NCBI GenBank assembly: GCA_030430565.1
Contig: JAUIKS010000039.1
Span: 61,652-125,651, forward strand
From: Polyangia bacterium
GTDB lineage: Bacteria; Myxococcota_A; Polyangia; Nannocystales; Nannocystaceae
Length of the DNA: 64,000 nucleotides
Reading direction: 5' to 3'
Shown here one piece after another: positions 7,706 to 18,059 of the stretch; positions within the stretch are counted from its first letter, which is position 1; each line of letters begins with the position of its first letter. The notes beneath the pieces were generated by a model, which worked only from the letters and a program-made list of their open reading frames with translations, was not told the DNA's origin and searched no databases. The position numbers and the translations under genes are program-made.

Positions 7706-8638
7706 ATGTCTGGTCGCGCGCGCCTCGTCTTCACGCTCTCGCTCGCGCTGACGGCGACGCTCGCCTCGCCGTCCGTCGCCGTCGCGGGTGAGCCTGTCCT
7801 CAGCCCTGGCGAGGGCGAGGAGGTGCACGCGCAGCAGCAGGAGGCGAGCGCGCTCGAGCAGCGCCGCGAGTTCGCCGAGGCGGCGGCGCGCTGGCGCGCG
7901 CTGGCGAGCAGCCCAGCCGCCGCGAACGATCCGTCGCTGCGCGAGCTGGCCTACTTCCGCGCGCAGGAGGATTTTCGCAAGGCCTACGAGTGCGGCGGCG
8001 ATCCGGCGACGCTGTGCTCGGCGCACGCGACGATCGACGCCTACCTCGAGGACCCGGGGATCGACGCGCGCGCGGCCGCTGAGCTGCGCGCGAAGCAGCA
8101 TGAACTTCGGAACATGTTGTTGATGGAGCAGGCGAAGCGCGGGCAGAACCCGTGCATGTCGGCGAACGCTTCGTCGACGACGACCGCGATCTCGAGCGCG
8201 CCCTTGGAGGGTCCGCGCCCGCAGCCCGAGCGCCCGCGCGACAAGGCCGACGCCGACGCGCCGCCCCGTGATCCGACGCCGATGCTGGTCGCGGGCGGCG
8301 TCGTGACCGGCCTGGGCGCGGCGCTGCTGGGGACGATGGTCTACGGGATCGTCGAGATGGATCGCGCGGAGGAGCGCGTCAAGGCCATCGTCGAGCCGAT
8401 CCGCGGGACCCTCGTGCCGCTCTCCGAGGAGGAGCTGAGCTTGATCAACGAGCTCGAGCGCGACTTCACGGGCTTTCGGACGCTCGCCATCGCGAGCGGG
8501 GTGACGGGCGCGCTCGCGCTCGCGTCCGGCGTGACGATGCTCGTGATCGGCGACAAGCAACGTCGCACGCGATCGCTCGCGCTCAACGCCCAGCTCGCGC
8601 CGGGTCACGCCGGGCTCACGCTGCGCGGTCGCTTCTAG
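7706..8638 (+). CDS. Secreted/membrane protein of unknown function
   Basis: 310 residues. A signal peptide (about 1-28, ending SVAVAGEP) is followed by an alpha-helical region (about 35-150) with two Cys in the ECGGDPATLC segment, then a Pro/Ala-rich linker, a hydrophobic helix (about 193-215), an amphipathic segment and a second hydrophobic helix (about 258-283), ending with a short basic strand. The layout resembles the helical-repeat-plus-two-TM proteins that accompany kinase and outer-membrane genes in Nannocystineae, but no family name can be given. It is convergent with the leucyl aminopeptidase gene (18 bp between stops). Confidence 0.75.
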   Translation: MSGRARLVFTLSLALTATLASPSVAVAGEPVLSPGEGEEVHAQQQEASALEQRREFAEAAARWRALASSPAAANDPSLRELAYFRAQEDFRKAYECGGDPATLCSAHATIDAYLEDPGIDARAAAELRAKQHELRNMLLMEQAKRGQNPCMSANASSTTTAISSAPLEGPRPQPERPRDKADADAPPRDPTPMLVAGGVVTGLGAALLGTMVYGIVEMDRAEERVKAIVEPIRGTLVPLSEEELSLINELERDFTGFRTLAIASGVTGALALASGVTMLVIGDKQRRTRSLALNAQLAPGHAGLTLRGRF

Positions 8639-8656
8639 TCTCGCCCGAGCACGCGC

Positions 8657-10066
<1,410 letters not shown>

Positions 10067-10256
10067 GGGTTCGGACGGGACGGTATCAGACTCCCGCGCC
10101 ACGCCCTTCGCGGAGGCCGCCCGCGAACGCAGGGGCGACGCTGCGCGCCAGCGCGGTATATTCGCGGGGAGCCGAGGCGCGGTCACGACCACGCCGCGCG
10201 CGTCTCGACGTGATCGCGCGCCGCTCCGCTGGCATCGGTCATCGCCCGTCATCGCC

Positions 10257-13200
10257 ATGAAGATCACGCTGGAGTTCACGCGCGCGAGCGAGGCCGGGGA
10301 TCCCTACGGGTTTCGCTTCGAGCCCCAGCACTACATCCGGCGGCTCGCGAGCGGTGAGCGCGAGTCCGCGAGCTTCCCTTGGAGCCAGGAGCTGCTCGAG
10401 GCGCTCGCGGCCCTGCGCAAGCCGGGCGTCGACCCGGAGGTCGTGCAGCGCCTCGGTGACCTGCTGCAGGAGTTCTTGCGGGCGACGGGCTGGCGGGCCG
10501 AGGAGGAGCGACTCAGTGACGCGCTCGCGCGCGGCGAGGAGGTGATCATCGATCTGCGCTCGACCGCCGCCGAGCTCTACCTGCTGCCCTGGGAGCTGCT
10601 GACCCTGCGCGGGAGCGGGCGTCACGTCGGCGCGCTGACCAACACGCTGCTGCGCTACGGGTGGCCGGGCTCTCGCTGCGCGCCCGCCCGCGACGCGCCG
10701 CGCGATGACGAGGGCGGCGTGCTGCTGGCCTGGTCGGCGGCGGCGGGCGGCGTGCCGACGACGGAGCACGTCGAGGCGGTGGCGCGCGCGACCAGCCGCG
10801 GTGGCGCGCGCTTCGACGCGCGCTCGGTCGCGGAGGGCGGGGACGTGCTGCAGCGCGCCTCGCTCTCGCGGCTCGCGGCGACGCTCGAGCGAGCGGCCCG
10901 CGGCGAGCGACGACGCGTCGACGTGCTGCACGTGCTGTGTCACGGCGTGCGCGTCGACTCGAGCTACGCGCTCGGCTTCAACGCCGACGGCGACGCGGGG
11001 GACGCTGACGAGCTCGACGCGATCGACTCGACGCGCCTGCGCGCGCTGCTGGCGAAGCACGCGGATCAGGTCCGCGCGGTGGTGCTCTGCGCCTGCGACA
11101 GCGGCGCCGCCGGGGCGCCCGGTGACCACCTCGGCAGCGTCGCCCAGAACCTGCACCGCGCGGGGATCGAGACGGTCATCGCCTCACGGCTGCCGCTCTC
11201 GATCCGCGGCTCGATCGTGTTCACGCGCGCGCTCTACGACTCGCTGCTGGTGCAGCTGCGCTCGCTCGAGCGCGCCTTCGCCCACGCGCGCCACGAGCTG
11301 ACGCGGCTCGACACGCTCGACTGGGCCTCGATGCAGCTCTACGCGCACGCCGAGCAGGGCGACGACACGCGCCCGATCGTCATTCGCCCGTACCGCGGGC
11401 TGCTGCCCTTCACGGCCGAGCACAGCCGGTTCTTCCACGGACGCGAGCGCGAGCGCGCCGAGATCCTCGCGGACCTGCGCGCGCTCGCGGAGGCCAACGC
11501 GCCGCGCCTGCTCGTCGTCGCGGGCGCGTCGGGCACGGGCAAGTCCTCGGTCGTCCACGCGGGCGCGGTCCCGGACCTCGTCGGCGACGGGGCGGGGGAT
11601 GAGGAGGCCTCGGCCGGGGACGCGGAGACGATGCGCCGGGCCGCCGTGCGGCAGGTCGAGTCCCTGGTCCGCGCGACCGGTGACGAGGGCTTCGAGCGCG
11701 CGCTCGCGGAGCTGCGTCGGCCGGCGAGCGCGTCGCGTCACTCACGTGGCGCGTGGGACATCCAGACGATCCGCCCCGGCGCCGCGCCCGAGAAGACGCT
11801 CGAGAGGTGCCTGCGCGCGCGCGAGGACACGCGTCGCGACCTGCTGCTGATCGTCGATCAGTTCGAGGAGCTGTTCACGCAGACCGAGGATCCGAGCGAG
11901 CGCGAGCGCTTCGCCCGGCGGCTGTGGACGCTCGCGCGCGAGCAGCCGAGCGCGGGCGGTCGCGTGCACTGCCTGCTGACGATCCGCGTCGACTTCTTAG
12001 GCCACTGCGGCGAGCTCGTGCTCGACGAGGACGGGACGCGCCTCGATCGCGTCGCCTACGACGATCGCCACCGAGTGTTCGTCGCGCAGATGGGGCCAGA
12101 GCAGCTGCTGCGCGCGATCGAGACGCCCGCGGAGCAGGTCGGGCTGCAGCTGCAGGCGGGGCTGGCCCGGCGGATCTTGGCGGATGTCGGCGAGGAGCCG
12201 GGCGCGCTGCCGCTCTTGCAGTACACGCTCGATCGCCTGTGGCAGCAGCGCCGCGGGCGAGCGCTCGAGCTCGAGCGCTACGAGGAGATGGGGGGGATCG
12301 TCGGCGCGCTCGAGCGGCGCGCGGAGGAGCTCGTCGACCAGCTCGACGAGCTGGAGCGTCGACAGGCTCGGCGCCTGTTCACCAACCTCGTCACGGTTCA
12401 CGACGACCAGATGAGCGACACCCGACGGCCGGCGGCGCTCGCCACGATGCGCGAGCTGGAGCCGGGCGAGGGCGCGGCCGCGGCCTTCGATCGCGTGGTC
12501 GCGCGCTTCGTCGACGCGCGCCTGCTCGTCCGCGGCGAGCAGCACGGCGAGGCCGTCGTCGAGGTCGCGCACGAGGCGATCCTGCGCAAGTGGAAGCTCC
12601 TGCGGGTGTGGCTCAGCGAGGACCGCGACAAGCTCGCGGCGCTGCGCGAGGTCGAGAGCTGGCTGACGCCGTGGCGCAAGCACGGCTCGCTGCTCGAGGG
12701 CAACCAGCTCGCGTTCGCGACCCGCGTGCGCGAGCGGTACCCCCACGACATCACGCGCGACGTCTCGGCGCTGATCGACGAGAGCGCGGCGGCGGCGGAG
12801 GCGGTCGCGCGCCGTGAGCGTCGCGCCGTCCGCCTGGTCGTCGGCGCGTCGATCGCGACGGTCGCGCTGATGACGATCCTCAGCGGCGTCATCTACCGCT
12901 GGTACCTCAACTCGATGGACCTGCAGGCGGCCCACAAGCTCGCGAGCGAGCAGGCCGAGCGCGCGCGCGTCGACGCGCTCGACTCGCTGTACCTGGGGAC
13001 CGCGCGCCTGCTCAACGAGGACCCCACGCGCGCGGCCGCGTGGCTGCGTGAGGTCAAGCGCCCGGGCGAGCTGCGCGGCTGGATCGGCCTCGCCAACCAC
13101 GCGCTGCAGCAGCCGATCGCCAACACCGTCTTGACGCCTGGCGCCAGCGCCGTCTCGGGTCATCTCGGGACGCGCCGCCTGCTCACGCGCTCCAACAGCC

Positions 13201-15707
13201 GCGGCTTCGCTAGCGTCGCCCAGCACGACCGCGACGGCGGCGCCGTCACGCGCGTGTGGCCGCTCCCGGACCTGAGCCCAAAGGATCGCGTGGAGCTGAC
13301 CGCCGACGGCGAGCGCGTGCTGATTTTCCCACAGGCGGGCGACCAGGTGACGAGCGTGCTCATCGGCGAGGACGCGCGCGTCGACATCTCGGCGGTCGCG
13401 CCCCAGAGCGCGCGACTTCACCCCGACGGCGTGCGCGTGCTCCTGCGCGCGCGCGACGAGCCCACGCGGCTGTGGCTCTGGGACAGCCGCAGCGGCGCGC
13501 GGACGCGCGAGTTCACGGCCTCGGCCGAGATCCGTGAGGCGCGCTTCGTCGACGAGGGCGCGCGCCTGCTGATCCGCGACGCGCAGGAGTTCTCGCTGTG
13601 GTCGGTCGACGACCCCGACGCGCCGCCCGTGCGCGCCCCGGGTCGTCCGTGCGCCGCGGGCGAGCGCGCGGTGATCACGGTCGACGCGGACTCGAGGACC
13701 GCGCTCGTCTTCCGTCGCGGCGAGCTCGCGGGCGAGCCCGCGCGCCGCGTCACCCACTCGCGCCCGGTCACCAGCTGCGCGGTGCTCGACGGGTCGCCGG
13801 ATCACGCGGTCATTCGCCGCGCGGAGCTGCTGCAGCTGCGCCCGATCGAGCAGGGCGGCGGCTACACCCGTGATCTCTTGGGCGTGCCCTCGACCCGCGG
13901 CGAGTCGACGCTGTTGTTCGGCGATCGCCTGGTGCACAGCGGCGTCCACCGAACGGGCGTCGACGGTCCGGACTCGATCCGCTTCGCGCTTCACGACCTG
14001 TCCAAATCACCAGGTAAAAACAGGGCCCTAGAGACGCCCGAGGAGACGCGCGAGTTCGAGTGCCACGACGCCCCCTTCGCGCTCGCGGACGCGGTCGCGT
14101 GCAACGGACCGGACGCGCTCACGCTGTGGCGCGTGCGCGCGCGCCCGACCCGGATCGAGCGCTACCGCGGCGCGCTGGTGGACCGACGCGAGGGCGCGCT
14201 CGACCTGCTGCTCCGTGATGGCTCCTACGCCGTGCTGCGCCCCTCCGCGGCCGGTGAGGACGACCCCGGCCTCCGGGCGCACGCCGGCAGCACCCTGCAG
14301 TCGATCACATACCCGCCCGGGGACTCCGGCATGATCACGAGCTCCGCCGGGGAGATCCGGCTCTGGGGCGACCCGATGACGCTGCGGCTCGCGCGTCGGC
14401 TCGCGCGTCGCTGCCCAATCCGCGCGCTCGAGTTCTCGCGCGCCGCGCCTACGCAGCTCTGGATCAACAGCGGCTGCATGAACGAACCCGCCACGCGCTG
14501 GGATATCAGCGGCAAGACAAAGACGGTAAGCGCCTTCGCGACACGACTCTCGCCGACGGGCGACTGGATCCTCGCGCTCGACGTCGAGGGCGGCGCGTCG
14601 ATCCTCCGCGCCGACAACGAGCGCGTGCCGCTGCTGGGCCTCGAGGCCCTCGAGCTCAACCCCGGGCGCACCGTCGGCGACTGGGTGGCGAGCCCTGACG
14701 GCCGGTTCATCGCGATCGCCGGCTACGCGTGGGCGACCGGCAGCGGCGGTCAGCCGGTCGTGACGGCCGAGGGGGGCTACGGGCCGACGCTCGGCGGCGG
14801 CGCGCTCGCGCAATTCGAAGCGGGCGCGCTGGTGCTGCGGTCGCTGACCGACCCGCGCGCGGGGCCGCAGGTCCTCGCCGCGGATGGACAGGGTCTCGAG
14901 GACATCACGCTCGCGCGCGACGGCTCCCGGCTGCTCGCCCGGCGCGGCGAGGAGTACTTGATCTGGTCGCTGGACAGCGCGAAGCCGAGCGCCCCGCGCA
15001 CGCTCGCGCGCAGCGGGACATCGTCGCCGCGCCTGTCGAGCGACGGGCGCTGGCTGATCGCCGACGGCGCGCCTGTGGACGCGCTCGCCAGGGTCGCCAG
15101 CTGGCGCGCGGACCTCGAGGCGGACGCGCCCGCCCTCGAGCCGCTGCGCGGGCGCGTGCTCGCGATCCGGCGCGCGGCCGGCGAGACCGACGCGGTCGCG
15201 ATCGTCGACAGCGCGGGGCTTCAGCTCCGCGTCGCGCCGATCAGCGGCGACGGACTCGCGAGCCTCCGCGTCAGCGAGACCACGCGCTTCGACGCGGCGC
15301 TGCTGTCCGAGCGCACAGGTCACCTCGCTACCCACGCCGAGAACGGGCTGCTGCGCGTGTGGGACCCGGCGGGGGCGCTGATCGAGAGCTTTCACTACGC
15401 GCATCGACCCGCGCGCTGGCGGTTCAGCGCCGACGGCAGCCAGCTCGCGGTGTGGAGCGCCGAGGATCCGCAGATCGTCCGCGTGTTCGAACTCGACGTC
15501 GAGCGTCTCGAGCGCGCGCTGTGGGACGCGACGACGCTGTGCCCGTCGGTCGAGGCCCGCATGAAGTACCTCGGCGGCACACGCTTGGAGGCGATCGCCG
15601 CGCTGGCGCTGTGCCGCTCGCGCGTCGGTCGGCTCGTCGATCCTTACCAGCAGACCCGAGAGATCCGCGAGGCGGGCGAGCGCGCGACACGAGCGCGCGA
15701 GGAGTGA
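10257..15707 (+). CDS. CHAT protease-like / nSTAND ATPase / transmembrane / beta-propeller protein
   Basis: 1816 residues. Domains in order: (1) N-terminal alpha/beta region; (2) CHAT caspase-like domain with HVLCHG (His229) and LCACDSG (Cys280), the expected dyad; (3) novel-STAND NTPase introduced by RPYRGLLPF and FFHGRERE, Walker A GASGTGKSS (about 423-431), Walker B LLLIVDQFEELF (about 530); (4) helical arm; (5) one strong transmembrane helix (about 860-883, after a RRERRA-type basic stretch); (6) an 850-residue region of degenerate WD40-like blades (LWLWDSRSG, EIRLWGD, LIWSLDS, LRVWDPAG). STAND proteins are signal-gated switches and CHAT domains are caspase-family proteases. With one TM helix, the propeller lies across the membrane from CHAT-STAND, so envelope sensing coupled to cytoplasmic proteolysis is inferred. 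The stop is 2 bp before the M28 gene. Confidence 0.9.
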   Translation: MKITLEFTRASEAGDPYGFRFEPQHYIRRLASGERESASFPWSQELLEALAALRKPGVDPEVVQRLGDLLQEFLRATGWRAEEERLSDALARGEEVIIDLRSTAAELYLLPWELLTLRGSGRHVGALTNTLLRYGWPGSRCAPARDAPRDDEGGVLLAWSAAAGGVPTTEHVEAVARATSRGGARFDARSVAEGGDVLQRASLSRLAATLERAARGERRRVDVLHVLCHGVRVDSSYALGFNADGDAGDADELDAIDSTRLRALLAKHADQVRAVVLCACDSGAAGAPGDHLGSVAQNLHRAGIETVIASRLPLSIRGSIVFTRALYDSLLVQLRSLERAFAHARHELTRLDTLDWASMQLYAHAEQGDDTRPIVIRPYRGLLPFTAEHSRFFHGRERERAEILADLRALAEANAPRLLVVAGASGTGKSSVVHAGAVPDLVGDGAGDEEASAGDAETMRRAAVRQVESLVRATGDEGFERALAELRRPASASRHSRGAWDIQTIRPGAAPEKTLERCLRAREDTRRDLLLIVDQFEELFTQTEDPSERERFARRLWTLAREQPSAGGRVHCLLTIRVDFLGHCGELVLDEDGTRLDRVAYDDRHRVFVAQMGPEQLLRAIETPAEQVGLQLQAGLARRILADVGEEPGALPLLQYTLDRLWQQRRGRALELERYEEMGGIVGALERRAEELVDQLDELERRQARRLFTNLVTVHDDQMSDTRRPAALATMRELEPGEGAAAAFDRVVARFVDARLLVRGEQHGEAVVEVAHEAILRKWKLLRVWLSEDRDKLAALREVESWLTPWRKHGSLLEGNQLAFATRVRERYPHDITRDVSALIDESAAAAEAVARRERRAVRLVVGASIATVALMTILSGVIYRWYLNSMDLQAAHKLASEQAERARVDALDSLYLGTARLLNEDPTRAAAWLREVKRPGELRGWIGLANHALQQPIANTVLTPGASAVSGHLGTRRLLTRSNSRGFASVAQHDRDGGAVTRVWPLPDLSPKDRVELTADGERVLIFPQAGDQVTSVLIGEDARVDISAVAPQSARLHPDGVRVLLRARDEPTRLWLWDSRSGARTREFTASAEIREARFVDEGARLLIRDAQEFSLWSVDDPDAPPVRAPGRPCAAGERAVITVDADSRTALVFRRGELAGEPARRVTHSRPVTSCAVLDGSPDHAVIRRAELLQLRPIEQGGGYTRDLLGVPSTRGESTLLFGDRLVHSGVHRTGVDGPDSIRFALHDLSKSPGKNRALETPEETREFECHDAPFALADAVACNGPDALTLWRVRARPTRIERYRGALVDRREGALDLLLRDGSYAVLRPSAAGEDDPGLRAHAGSTLQSITYPPGDSGMITSSAGEIRLWGDPMTLRLARRLARRCPIRALEFSRAAPTQLWINSGCMNEPATRWDISGKTKTVSAFATRLSPTGDWILALDVEGGASILRADNERVPLLGLEALELNPGRTVGDWVASPDGRFIAIAGYAWATGSGGQPVVTAEGGYGPTLGGGALAQFEAGALVLRSLTDPRAGPQVLAADGQGLEDITLARDGSRLLARRGEEYLIWSLDSAKPSAPRTLARSGTSSPRLSSDGRWLIADGAPVDALARVASWRADLEADAPALEPLRGRVLAIRRAAGETDAVAIVDSAGLQLRVAPISGDGLASLRVSETTRFDAALLSERTGHLATHAENGLLRVWDPAGALIESFHYAHRPARWRFSADGSQLAVWSAEDPQIVRVFELDVERLERALWDATTLCPSVEARMKYLGGTRLEAIAALALCRSRVGRLVDPYQQTREIREAGERATRAREE

Positions 15708-15709
15708 CG

Positions 15710-18052
15710 ATGGCTGAAGCGAAGCAGGAAGGTGATCGGGCGCGCGCGAGACCTGTTGAATTCGTGCCGCACGCCGGCGCGCTGGGTCTTGTGCTGATCG
15801 TGCTCGCGTTCGTGTGCGCGCTCGCGTCGCTCACCCCGCCGCCGACCGTGCCCGCCGACGCGCCGACCGAGCAATTCTCGGGTGAGCGCGCGCTGCAGGT
15901 GCTCGAGCGCCTGCTCGTCGACGACATGCCCCACCCGACAGGTAGCGCCGCGAGCGCGCGAACGCGCGCGCGCCTGCGCGCGGAGCTCACGGCGCTCGGC
16001 CTGACGCCGGAGGAGCAGGCCACGATCAGCTGCGATCCCACGCGAGGGCGCTGCGCGCCGGTAACGAACGTGTTCGCGCGGATCCCCGGCGAGCGCCCCG
16101 GCCCGGCGCTCATGCTCACCGCCCACTACGACTCCGTCGGCGCGGCCTCGGGCGCCGGCGACGACGGCCAGGGGGTCGCGGTGGTGCTCGAGACAGCGCG
16201 CGCGCTGCTGGGCGCGAAGCGGCCGCCGACGCATTCGATCGTCCTGCTGTTCACCGACGCCGAGGAGCTCGGGCTGCTCGGCGCGCGCGCGTTCGTCAAG
16301 CACCCGCTCGCGGACGAGGTCGCGGTCGCGATCAACGCCGAGGCCCGGGGCACCTGCGGCCGCAGCATGATGTTCGAGACCTCGGACAACAACGCCTGGC
16401 TGATCGACGCCTACGCGCGGGCGAGCGCGCGCCCGAGCGCGACCTCGCTGTCCTACGAGGTCTACCGGCGTATGCCGAACGACACCGACCTCACCGTGTT
16501 CCGCGAGCGCGGGATGGCCGGGCTCAACTTCGCCTTCGTCGGCAACCTCGGCCACTACCACACGCGCCACGACGACCTCGCGCACCTGTGCCGACGCAGC
16601 GTGCAGCACCAAGGGGAGCAATTCTTGGCGAGCGCGCGGGCGCTGAGCCGCGCTCCCTCGCGGCTCGACGCGCCGCCGAGCGGGGACGCGGTCTACACGG
16701 ACCTGCTCGGTCGCGTGATGGTGCGCTGGCCGGTCGCGTGGGCGCTCCCGCTCAACGCCGCGCTGCTGGTCGGCGCGCTCGCGCTCCTGCTGCTCGGCGC
16801 GCGCCGGCGGCTGGCGACCCGCGCCGCGCTGGCCTGGGCGGCGCTGTGCTTCGTGCTCGCGCTGCTCGGCCCGATCCTCATCGGCCTGCTGATCAACGCG
16901 CTCATCGGCGCGATCAGCCCGAGCGCGCGCCCCTGGTACGCGACCCCTGGACCCACACGGGGCGCGCTGGTGCTGGCCTGCCTCCTCGGCCTGGTCCCGG
17001 CGCTGCAGCTCGCCCGCGCCCGCGCCGGCGCGTGGAGCCTCGCCGCGATCACCTGGACGCTTTGGTCCGCGCTCGCGCTCGCGCTCGCCGTCCTCATCCC
17101 TGGCGCCAGCGTCGTGTTGACGCTCCCGGTCGCCGCTGGTCTCGTCGGCCTCGCGCTCGTCGGGCGCCCTGGCTTCGACGGTCACCTCGGCGCGCGCGCG
17201 GCGATCGGTCTGGCCGCGGGGCCATGTCTCGCCGTGGTGCTGCTCATCCCGCTGCTGCAGACCCTCGAGCTGGCCTTCGGGCTCGGCGCGGCGCCGCTGC
17301 TGCTGCCCGCGTACGCGCTCAGCCTGACCGCGCTCGCGGCCCCGCTCGCCGCCGTCTGGCCGCGACGCGCGCGCGCGCTCACGCTCGCGCTCGCCGCGGT
17401 GACGCTCGCGCTCGCCGTGTACGCGAGCCGCCAGCCCGAGTTCAACAGCAGCCTGCGCCAGCCGCTCAACATCGTGCTCTACGAGGACTACGACAGCGGT
17501 CGCACCCGCTGGCTCGCTACCGCCTGGGGCGCGGGGGACTCGCTGCCGCGCGAGCTCACCGCGCTCACGCGCTTCGAACGCGCGCGCGTCGACGAGGCGC
17601 CGTTCCTCGGCCGCGCGGTGTACCAGGCTGCCGCCGCGCCGCCCTCGACCCACGCCGCGACGCCGATCGTCCGACGCGGTGAGAGCCGCCGCGGCGACGC
17701 GCGGGTCATCCAGCTGCAGCTGCGCGCGACCCACGGCGTCGGCGCCCACTGGATCGAGCTGCCGCCCGAGCGTATCGAGCGGCTCACGCTGCAGGGCCTC
17801 GCCGGCGAGGTCGTCGCGGTGCCGACGGTGACGCGGGGAGGGCGGGCGCTCGCCAGCTTCTACGGCGTCTCCGCGGAGGGGCTCGCGCTCGAGCTCACCG
17901 TCCGCGGGGACGCGCCCGTCGACATCACGGTCACCGACGCCGCCTACGGGCTCCCGCCCGAGGGCGACGCGTACGCTCGCGCCCGCGACGTCCAGGCGAT
18001 GCCCCGCCAGCACGGCGACATGCACCTGATCCGACAGACGACGCGGTTCTGA
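15710..18052 (+). CDS. Polytopic M28 metallopeptidase coupled to the CHAT-STAND gene
   Basis: 780 residues. One N-terminal TM helix (about 22-42) precedes an M28 domain with TAHYDSVG (His about 138), GAGDDGQG (Asp), TDAEELGLLG (catalytic Glu-Glu), an Asn-Ala-Glu-Ala segment and YHTRHDD (late His). Seven or eight further TM helices follow (about 335-575), then a hydrophilic C-terminal beta-rich domain. This layout matches the Fxna/ERMP1-like branch of M28 peptidases, with the active site outside the cytoplasm. The ATG is 2 bp after the CHAT-STAND stop codon, so the two are almost surely co-translated and functionally linked. It is convergent with the next gene (7 bp between stops). Confidence 0.88.
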   Translation: MAEAKQEGDRARARPVEFVPHAGALGLVLIVLAFVCALASLTPPPTVPADAPTEQFSGERALQVLERLLVDDMPHPTGSAASARTRARLRAELTALGLTPEEQATISCDPTRGRCAPVTNVFARIPGERPGPALMLTAHYDSVGAASGAGDDGQGVAVVLETARALLGAKRPPTHSIVLLFTDAEELGLLGARAFVKHPLADEVAVAINAEARGTCGRSMMFETSDNNAWLIDAYARASARPSATSLSYEVYRRMPNDTDLTVFRERGMAGLNFAFVGNLGHYHTRHDDLAHLCRRSVQHQGEQFLASARALSRAPSRLDAPPSGDAVYTDLLGRVMVRWPVAWALPLNAALLVGALALLLLGARRRLATRAALAWAALCFVLALLGPILIGLLINALIGAISPSARPWYATPGPTRGALVLACLLGLVPALQLARARAGAWSLAAITWTLWSALALALAVLIPGASVVLTLPVAAGLVGLALVGRPGFDGHLGARAAIGLAAGPCLAVVLLIPLLQTLELAFGLGAAPLLLPAYALSLTALAAPLAAVWPRRARALTLALAAVTLALAVYASRQPEFNSSLRQPLNIVLYEDYDSGRTRWLATAWGAGDSLPRELTALTRFERARVDEAPFLGRAVYQAAAAPPSTHAATPIVRRGESRRGDARVIQLQLRATHGVGAHWIELPPERIERLTLQGLAGEVVAVPTVTRGGRALASFYGVSAEGLALELTVRGDAPVDITVTDAAYGLPPEGDAYARARDVQAMPRQHGDMHLIRQTTRF

Positions 18053-18059
18053 GCCCGCG

